A DNA stretch of 46,244 nt from Alphaproteobacteria bacterium (lineage in GTDB: Bacteria > Pseudomonadota > Alphaproteobacteria > SMXS01): contig WGNW01000002.1 in the NCBI GenBank assembly GCA_016124315.1, positions 1 to 46,244 of the forward strand. The letters are read 5' to 3'. This document shows positions 41,902 to 46,244 of the stretch, in pieces. Every line of letters starts with the position of its first letter. Positions within the stretch are counted from its first letter, which is position 1. The position numbers and the translations under genes were made by a program. Below the pieces are notes generated by a model. It searched no databases and was not told the DNA's origin. It saw only the letters and a program-made list of their open reading frames with translations.

Positions 41902-43287
41902 TCACTGGGCCGCCACCATGGTCTCCCGACCGATCAGCCGGCCGCGCAGACTGTTGGACAGCACGGCCTCGATTTCCACGTCGCAGATGCTACCCCGGAG
42001 ATCGGCCTCGTTGGAACCCATGTCGACGCTGACGGCCTGCATATAGGGGCTGCGCCCCACCAGCTGGCGGGCGTGCCGGCCGCCGCGTTCCAGCAGCACC
42101 GGCAGGGTCCGGCCGACGCAGGAGCGGTTGAATTCCTCCTGCTGCCGGTTGAGTTCGTCCTGCAGCGCCGCCAGCCGGGCCGACTTCACCGCCTCGGGCA
42201 CCTGATCCTCGAGGTCGGCCGCTGGCGTGCCCGGCCGCGGGCTGTACTTGAACGAATAGGCCATGGCGAAGCGCACCTCGCGGACCAGCGCCATGGTGGC
42301 CTCGAAATCCGCGTCGGTCTCGCCCGGATAGCCGACGATGAAGTCGCTGGACAGGGCGAGATCGGGCCGCGCCGTCCGCAGCGAGGCGACGATCTCGCGG
42401 TAGCGGTCGGCGGTGTGGCGGCGGTTCATGGCCTTCAGGATGCGGTCCGAGCCGCTCTGCACCGGCAGGTGCAGGAACGGCATGATCTGGGGCACGTCGC
42501 GGTGCGCATCGATCAGGTCGTCGTCCACGTCGCGGGGATGGGAGGTGGTGTAGCGGATGCGCTCCAGGCCGCCGATCCCGGCGAGACGCCGCATCAGGCC
42601 GCCCAGGCCGAGCGTGCCGCCGTCGCCGTCGGCGCCGTGATAGGCGTTGACGTTCTGGCCCAGCAGGGTGATCTCCGCCGCGCCGGCCGCGACCATCCGG
42701 CGGGCCTCGGCCAGCACGGCGGCGACGGGACGGGAGAACTCGGCGCCGCGCGTGTACGGCACGACGCAGAACGAGCAGAACTTGTCGCAGCCTTCCTGGA
42801 TGGTGAGGAACGCGCTGGCGCCCTGCGGCGCCGCCTCCTCGGGCAGCCGGTCGAACTTCTCGTCGGTGGCGAGGTCGATCGCGACGACGCGGGAGCGGCC
42901 GGTGGCCATCAGGTCGCGGGTCGCGCGCCCCAGCAGGTCGGGGAGCTCGTGGTAGGTCTGCGGCCCGAACACCAGGTCAATGGCGGGCGCCCGCCGCATC
43001 ATCTCCTCGCCCTGGGCCTGGGCGACGCAGCCGCCGACGGCCAGCAGCATGCGGCCGCCCTGCCGCGCCTTCTCGTCCTTGAGGTGGCGTAGGCGTCCGA
43101 CCTCCGAATAGACCTTCTCGGCCGCCTTCTCGCGGATGTGGCAGGTGTTGAGGATCACCAGGTCGGCGTCCTCGGGGCCTGCGGCGGACTCGTAGCCCAT
43201 CGGCGCCAGCACGTCGGCCATGCGCGCCGAATCGTAGACGTTCATCTGGCAGCCATAGGTCTTGATGTAGAGCCGCTTCTTCGCCAC
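41902..43287 (-). CDS. miaB: tRNA-2-methylthio-N6-dimethylallyladenosine synthase
   Basis: MiaB is a radical-SAM methylthiotransferase that modifies A37 of tRNAs. The N-terminal UPF0004 domain begins [21 protein letters not shown] with the first auxiliary-cluster cysteine; further cysteines lie in [10 protein letters not shown] and GGCVAQAQG. The radical-SAM motif is CDKFCSFC, within [22 protein letters not shown]-terminal TRAM domain ends the protein. GTG 43287 with a purine-rich site upstream gives 461 residues. It is followed immediately by phoH. Confidence 0.96.
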   Translation of the reverse strand: MAKKRLYIKTYGCQMNVYDSARMADVLAPMGYESAAGPEDADLVILNTCHIREKAAEKVYSEVGRLRHLKDEKARQGGRMLLAVGGCVAQAQGEEMMRRAPAIDLVFGPQTYHELPDLLGRATRDLMATGRSRVVAIDLATDEKFDRLPEEAAPQGASAFLTIQEGCDKFCSFCVVPYTRGAEFSRPVAAVLAEARRMVAAGAAEITLLGQNVNAYHGADGDGGTLGLGGLMRRLAGIGGLERIRYTTSHPRDVDDDLIDAHRDVPQIMPFLHLPVQSGSDRILKAMNRRHTADRYREIVASLRTARPDLALSSDFIVGYPGETDADFEATMALVREVRFAMAYSFKYSPRPGTPAADLEDQVPEAVKSARLAALQDELNRQQEEFNRSCVGRTLPVLLERGGRHARQLVGRSPYMQAVSVDMGSNEADLRGSICDVEIEAVLSNSLRGRLIGRETMVAAQ

Positions 43288-43382
43288 CGCCCTATCCTCG
43301 TTCCGGTTGGCGGCGGACCCTAGCAGCGGCCCGTCCCGAGTCAAGGCGCCGCGCGCCGGGAGGCAGGGCGCGCGCCGTCACG

Positions 43383-44213
43383 CTACGCCGCCTCCGCGGC
43401 ATCGTAGCCTGCATTGAGGTATTCGAGTCGGCGCGCGATCTCGGCCTGGCAGTGGGCCGACATGGCCTTGCGGCTGCGGATGGTCTCCAGGGTCACCGGC
43501 TCGTGGAAGGTGATCACCGCCGTGACCCGGCCGATGGTCATCAGTTCCCAGAGGTGCGGCCCCAGTTCCATGTCGCCGTACCAGCCCACATAGGGCCGGT
43601 AGTGACGGCACAGCGGCATGGAATTGATGCGGGTGTAGGCGATCGACACCGGCTGCACCGTCAGCGGCGTCGGGCCCTGCCACCGCTCCGCCACGGCGAA
43701 CAGGCTGCTCTTGAACGGCAACACCCTGAGACCGTCGGAACTGGTGCCCTCGGGAAACAGCACCAGGCTGTCGCCGGCGTTGAGCCGGGCGATCATCTGT
43801 TCCAGATGGGCGCCGGAACGGGCCCGGTTCTCGCGGTCGATGAAGATGGTGCGGCGCAGCCGCGCGAGCAAGCCGAACAGCACCCAGTACTCCAGGTCGG
43901 CGCGCGCCACGAAGGACGACGTCAAGATGCTGCCGATGGCGAAGATGTCGAGCCACGAGACGTGGTTGGCCACGTAAAGCACCGGCCGCTCGCAGGCGCG
44001 GCGGCCGTGGACCTCCACGCCGATTCCCATGATGAGGCATGCCACCTGGAAGAACCACTGCGGCAGCGCCTCCTTGGCCCGCCCGGGAAGCCGGAGCAGG
44101 ATGGGCTGAAGCAGCAGCGGGACGAGCATCAGCACGGCCACGGCCAGGAGGCACCAGAATGCCCGTATCTGGCTGAGCGGCAGCTTGCGCCGGGAGCGGG
44201 GGCGATCCGCCAT
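43383..44213 (-). CDS. Lysophospholipid/1-acyl-glycerol-3-phosphate acyltransferase (PlsC family)
   Basis: The 276-residue protein has an N-terminal membrane helix (FWCLLAVAVLMLVPLLLQPIL) and the glycerolipid acyltransferase motifs: NHVSWLD (HX4D, motif I), FIDRENRARSG (motif II) and FPEGTSSDG (motif III). It should transfer acyl chains to lysophospholipids, or to a related acceptor, at the inner membrane. It lies 7 bases after fur and about 95 bases upstream of miaB. The acyl acceptor cannot be fixed from the sequence; an ornithine-lipid enzyme (OlsA) is possible. Confidence 0.87.
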   Translation of the reverse strand: MADRPRSRRKLPLSQIRAFWCLLAVAVLMLVPLLLQPILLRLPGRAKEALPQWFFQVACLIMGIGVEVHGRRACERPVLYVANHVSWLDIFAIGSILTSSFVARADLEYWVLFGLLARLRRTIFIDRENRARSGAHLEQMIARLNAGDSLVLFPEGTSSDGLRVLPFKSSLFAVAERWQGPTPLTVQPVSIAYTRINSMPLCRHYRPYVGWYGDMELGPHLWELMTIGRVTAVITFHEPVTLETIRSRKAMSAHCQAEIARRLEYLNAGYDAAEAA

Positions 44214-44220
44214 GGGCCGC

Positions 44221-44640
44221 TCAGCTGCTTTCCTTGGCTAGCGGCACCCCGTAAAGCTCCAGGCGGTGGTCGACGAGCCGGTAGCCGAGTTCCCGGGCGA
44301 TCAGCTCCTGAAGGCGCTCGATGTCCTCGTTGCGGAACTCCACCACCTGGCCCGACTGGACGTCGATCAGATGATCGTGATGACGCTCGGGCACCTCTTC
44401 GTAGCGAGACCGGCCGTCCCGGAAGTCGTGCCGTTCGAGGATGCCGGCCTCCTCGAACAGGCGAACCGTCCGATAGACCGTGGCGATGCTGATATGCTCG
44501 TCGATCTTCGACGCGCGAGCGTACAGTTCCTCGACATCGGGATGGTCGGTGGCCTCGGACAGCACGCGGGCGATCACCCGGCGCTGCTCGGTCATCCGCA
44601 TACCCTTTTCAACACAAAGCTTCTCGAGACGATCCGGCAT
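44221..44640 (-). CDS. fur: Fur-family ferric/manganese uptake regulator
   Basis: This Fur-family regulator has 139 residues. The HTH domain shows MRMTEQRRVIARVLSEATDHPDVEELY and HISIATVYRTVRLFEEAGILERHDF. The metal-binding segment is ERHHDHLIDVQSGQVVEF with the histidines and acidic residues of the regulatory site. The CxxC structural zinc motif of E. coli Fur is absent, and the only cysteine is near the N-terminus. In alphaproteobacteria such proteins can act as Mur (manganese), so iron or manganese specificity is open. It is upstream of the acyltransferase and 49 bases downstream of mucR. Confidence 0.9.
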   Translation of the reverse strand: MPDRLEKLCVEKGMRMTEQRRVIARVLSEATDHPDVEELYARASKIDEHISIATVYRTVRLFEEAGILERHDFRDGRSRYEEVPERHHDHLIDVQSGQVVEFRNEDIERLQELIARELGYRLVDHRLELYGVPLAKESS

Positions 44641-44689
44641 AGTTCACCCTGTACCGAAGGGCGCCAGTCGCTCGCGCGCCGGCTGCCCG

Positions 44690-45118
44690 TTACTTCCTGC
44701 GCCCGCGCTTCGTGCCCAGGCCGATCTTCTTTGCCAGAGTCCGGCGCTGAGCCGCGTAGTTGGGGGCCACCATGGGGTAATCGGCGGGAAGATTCCACTT
44801 CTCCCGATATTCCTCAGGCGACATGTTGTAAGCGGTCCGAAGGTGCCGCTTCAACATCTTCAGCTTTTTACCATCTTCCAGGCAGATGATGTAGTCCGGC
44901 ATGACCGACCGACGCACGGGGACGGCGGGCTTGGCCTTCTCCACCGGCTCTTCCGCGGGCTCGGCGCCGAGCTTGGTGAGGGTGTAATACACCTGCTCGA
45001 TCAAGTGCGGAACATCGGCCATCGCCACGCTATTATTCGCGACATGCGCCGAAACGATGTCAGAGGTGAGCGCCAGCAGGTCTCCGCGTTCCACGTTCTC
45101 TTTGGTTTCATTTGCCAT
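44690..45118 (-). CDS. mucR: MucR/Ros-family zinc-finger transcriptional regulator
   Basis: MucR/Ros proteins are alphaproteobacterial DNA-binding regulators with a prokaryotic zinc finger. They control exopolysaccharide, motility and cell-cycle genes in studied species. The 142-residue protein has the N-terminal LTSDIVSAHVANNSV and the finger-containing DYIICLEDGKKLKMLKRHLRTAYNMSPEEYREKWNLP, followed by the basic tail GLGTKRGRRK. A promoter with TTGCGC and TATAAC boxes lies about 40 bases before ATG 45118. It diverges from the TusA-like gene. Confidence 0.94.
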   Translation of the reverse strand: MANETKENVERGDLLALTSDIVSAHVANNSVAMADVPHLIEQVYYTLTKLGAEPAEEPVEKAKPAVPVRRSVMPDYIICLEDGKKLKMLKRHLRTAYNMSPEEYREKWNLPADYPMVAPNYAAQRRTLAKKIGLGTKRGRRK

Positions 45119-45159
45119 GAGGGGGCGTGCTTTCTCTTTACTGGATGGAAATCTTCCGT

Positions 45160-45188
45160 GTTATAGGACGCCGACGAAGCCGGCGCAA
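45160..45188 (-). promoter_or_regulatory. Predicted mucR promoter
   Basis: On the minus strand TTGCGC (45188-45183) and TATAAC (45165-45160) are separated by 17 bases. The -10 box is good and the -35 box is fair. The leader would be about 35 bases long. Confidence 0.5.
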
Positions 45189-45200
45189 GAACGATAGACA

Positions 45201-45458
45201 ATGGTGGAGACGGAAAAGAAAATGACAGAACAGCCGACCCATCGTCTCGACATTTCCGGTGAAGTCTGTCCCATGACGTTTGTCCGAACACGCCTGCTTC
45301 TCGAAAGGATGCAGCCCGGAGAAATCGCCGAGATCATTCTCCGCGAAGGCGAACCGCTCGAAAACGTGCCCCGCGCGGTGCAAGACTTGGGCTTCCGCGT
45401 CCTGCTGATCGCACCGGCCGATCGGGCCGGCCTGCACCGCCTGTTGGTGCAGGTCTAG
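45201..45458 (+). CDS. TusA-family sulfur-transfer protein
   Basis: The 85-residue protein has the TusA/SirA fold, with the catalytic cysteine in LDISGEVCPMTFVRTRLLLERMQPGE and the family ending LRVLLI-type strand. TusA-like proteins carry sulfane sulfur to tRNA thiolation, molybdenum-cofactor or other pathways. The motif is CPM rather than CPxP, so it belongs to a side branch of the family. ATG 45222 (78 residues) has a purine-rich site upstream and is an alternative start. It diverges from mucR and converges with rimI, with 17 bases between stops. Confidence 0.82.
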   Translation: MVETEKKMTEQPTHRLDISGEVCPMTFVRTRLLLERMQPGEIAEIILREGEPLENVPRAVQDLGFRVLLIAPADRAGLHRLLVQV

Positions 45459-45475
45459 CGCCGGACTCCGCCGGC

Positions 45476-45964
45476 TCAGGCCGCCGACAGATCGAGTCGC
45501 ATGGTGAGTGCGTCCACCTTGCGGTCGTTGAGGCGGATGTAGTAGCCGCGCCGCCGCCCAACCTGCTGGAAACCGAACGAGCGGTAGAGCTGCTGGGCGC
45601 GCGGGTTGTCCTCGGCCACCTCCAGGAACATCTCGGTCGCCCCCGAACGGCGGCACCGCTCGATGCTCTGCGCGATCATGCGCCGGGCCGTGCCGCGGCG
45701 GCGCTGGTCCGGCACCACGCCGATGGACAGCAGTTCGCTGACCGGGCCGGTCACGCGGCAGGCGCAGAAGCCGATGGGCTCGGGCCCTTCCGGCGCCGGC
45801 ACCTGGGCGAGCAGGCAGAACGACCCCGGCATCTTGAGCACGTCGGCGAAGGCCTGGAGCGACCAGGTCTCGTCGCCGGGACGCGAGAAGCTGGCGGCGT
45901 GCAACCGGGCCAGCAGGCCGGCGGCAGCGCCCTTGACGGCGACGATGTCGAGCAGCGCGGTCAT
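45476..45964 (-). CDS. rimI: Ribosomal protein S18-alanine N-acetyltransferase (GNAT)
   Basis: RimI is a GNAT-fold acetyltransferase that acetylates the N-terminal alanine of ribosomal protein S18. The 162-residue protein has the acetyl-CoA loop VVPDQRRRGTARRMIAQSIERC and the substrate-side EVAEDNPRAQQLYRSFGFQQVGRRRGYYI pattern typical of the family. ATG 45964 overlaps the tsaB stop by 4 bases (ATGA). The tsaB-rimI pair is conserved in many bacteria. Confidence 0.92.
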   Translation of the reverse strand: MTALLDIVAVKGAAAGLLARLHAASFSRPGDETWSLQAFADVLKMPGSFCLLAQVPAPEGPEPIGFCACRVTGPVSELLSIGVVPDQRRRGTARRMIAQSIERCRRSGATEMFLEVAEDNPRAQQLYRSFGFQQVGRRRGYYIRLNDRKVDALTMRLDLSAA

Positions 45965-46244
45965 CCCGCCGCCGCCCCGCCGGGCAGCTTGGCGTCAGGC
46001 GCCCGCAGGTAGAGGGGCCGGGGCGGCGCCGCCGGAACGGGGCGCGACGCGGCGCAGCGGGCGACGACCTCCGCGTCGACCGCCTCGCTGGCGGGAACCG
46101 GATGCAGTCCGGCGGGCGCCGTCCGGGCGGCGACGCCGGCCCCCGAACCGACGATGCGCCCCGGACCGGAGGGGAGACCGCGCCCGGCTTCAGCCACCTC
46201 CACGGCGGCGGGCTCCTCGAGCGCGGCAAGCGCGCCGCCGCGCT
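45961..46244 (-). CDS. tsaB: tRNA threonylcarbamoyladenosine biosynthesis protein TsaB, C-terminal part
   Basis: TsaB is the partner of TsaD in making N6-threonylcarbamoyladenosine at A37 of tRNA. Only the last 90 or so residues lie in the window; the frame stays open to the window edge. The C-terminal motif PLYLRAPDAKLPGG is typical of TsaB in proteobacteria. The stop overlaps the rimI start, matching the common tsaB-rimI arrangement. Confidence 0.82.
   Translation of the reverse strand, partial: RGGALAALEEPAAVEVAEAGRGLPSGPGRIVGSGAGVAARTAPAGLHPVPASEAVDAEVVARCAASRPVPAAPPRPLYLRAPDAKLPGGAAAG

Overview
This window is a G+C-rich chromosomal segment (about two thirds G+C by eye) from an alphaproteobacterium, probably from the Rhodospirillales side of the class. 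The main pointers are an Irr-type Fur regulator with an Irr-box palindrome, a MucR/Ros zinc-finger regulator, a SinR-like HTH gene upstream of metK, the order mutM|ubiE-ubiB-coaBC-dut, and dnaA-dnaN-recF-gyrB on one strand. Almost all of it is core housekeeping sequence. No tRNA, rRNA, insertion sequence, prophage or CRISPR array was recognised. Both ends cut genes: gyrB on the left, where the sequence folds back on itself, and tsaB on the right.

Layout. 1-6.0 kb: the replication initiation block on the minus strand (rhodanese-dnaA, dnaN, recF, gyrB). 6.0-6.4 kb: a 364-base gene-free stretch. 6.4-8.5 kb: rpsT, an enoyl-CoA hydratase and mutM (minus). 8.5-16 kb (plus): ubiE-ubiB, then coaBC-dut-Rrf2 regulator-cysK-moeB-DsrE-like gene, then a VapBC-type toxin-antitoxin pair. 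16-20.5 kb: a 2-hydroxyacid dehydrogenase, an exported SH3 protein, a TetR regulator divergent from an FAD-dependent reductase/dehydrogenase, and a small exported protein. 20.5-25.8 kb (minus): the most unusual part. Downstream of an Irr regulator lies an operon of rubrerythrin, a two-[4Fe-4S] CCG-domain oxidoreductase, a DUF3501 protein and a TrpF-like barrel without the catalytic cysteine. A near-perfect Irr box abuts a good promoter in front of it. A nitronate monooxygenase lies upstream of irr. 25.8-35.1 kb (minus): the conserved rimP-nusA-ylxR-infB-rbfA-truB-rpsO-pnp operon. 35.2-37.7 kb (minus): trmB, metK and an HTH regulator, with a three-half-site operator before metK. 37.8-46.2 kb (minus unless stated): lnt, corC, ybeY, phoH, miaB, an acyltransferase, fur, mucR, a TusA-like gene (plus), rimI and tsaB.

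How they work together. The transcription/translation operon (NusA, IF-2, RbfA, RimP, TruB, S15, PNPase) and the lnt-corC-ybeY-phoH-miaB-plsC-fur-mucR-rimI-tsaB block serve ribosome assembly, RNA modification, envelope lipids and global regulation. The iron/peroxide cluster probably links iron status, sensed through Irr, to a rubrerythrin-based peroxide or redox pathway whose electron partner may be the CCG protein. The Rrf2-cysK-moeB-DsrE stretch looks like a cysteine/sulfur-transfer module inserted in the coaBC-dut neighbourhood. All functional statements come from reading the sequence and recalling protein families; no database search was run.
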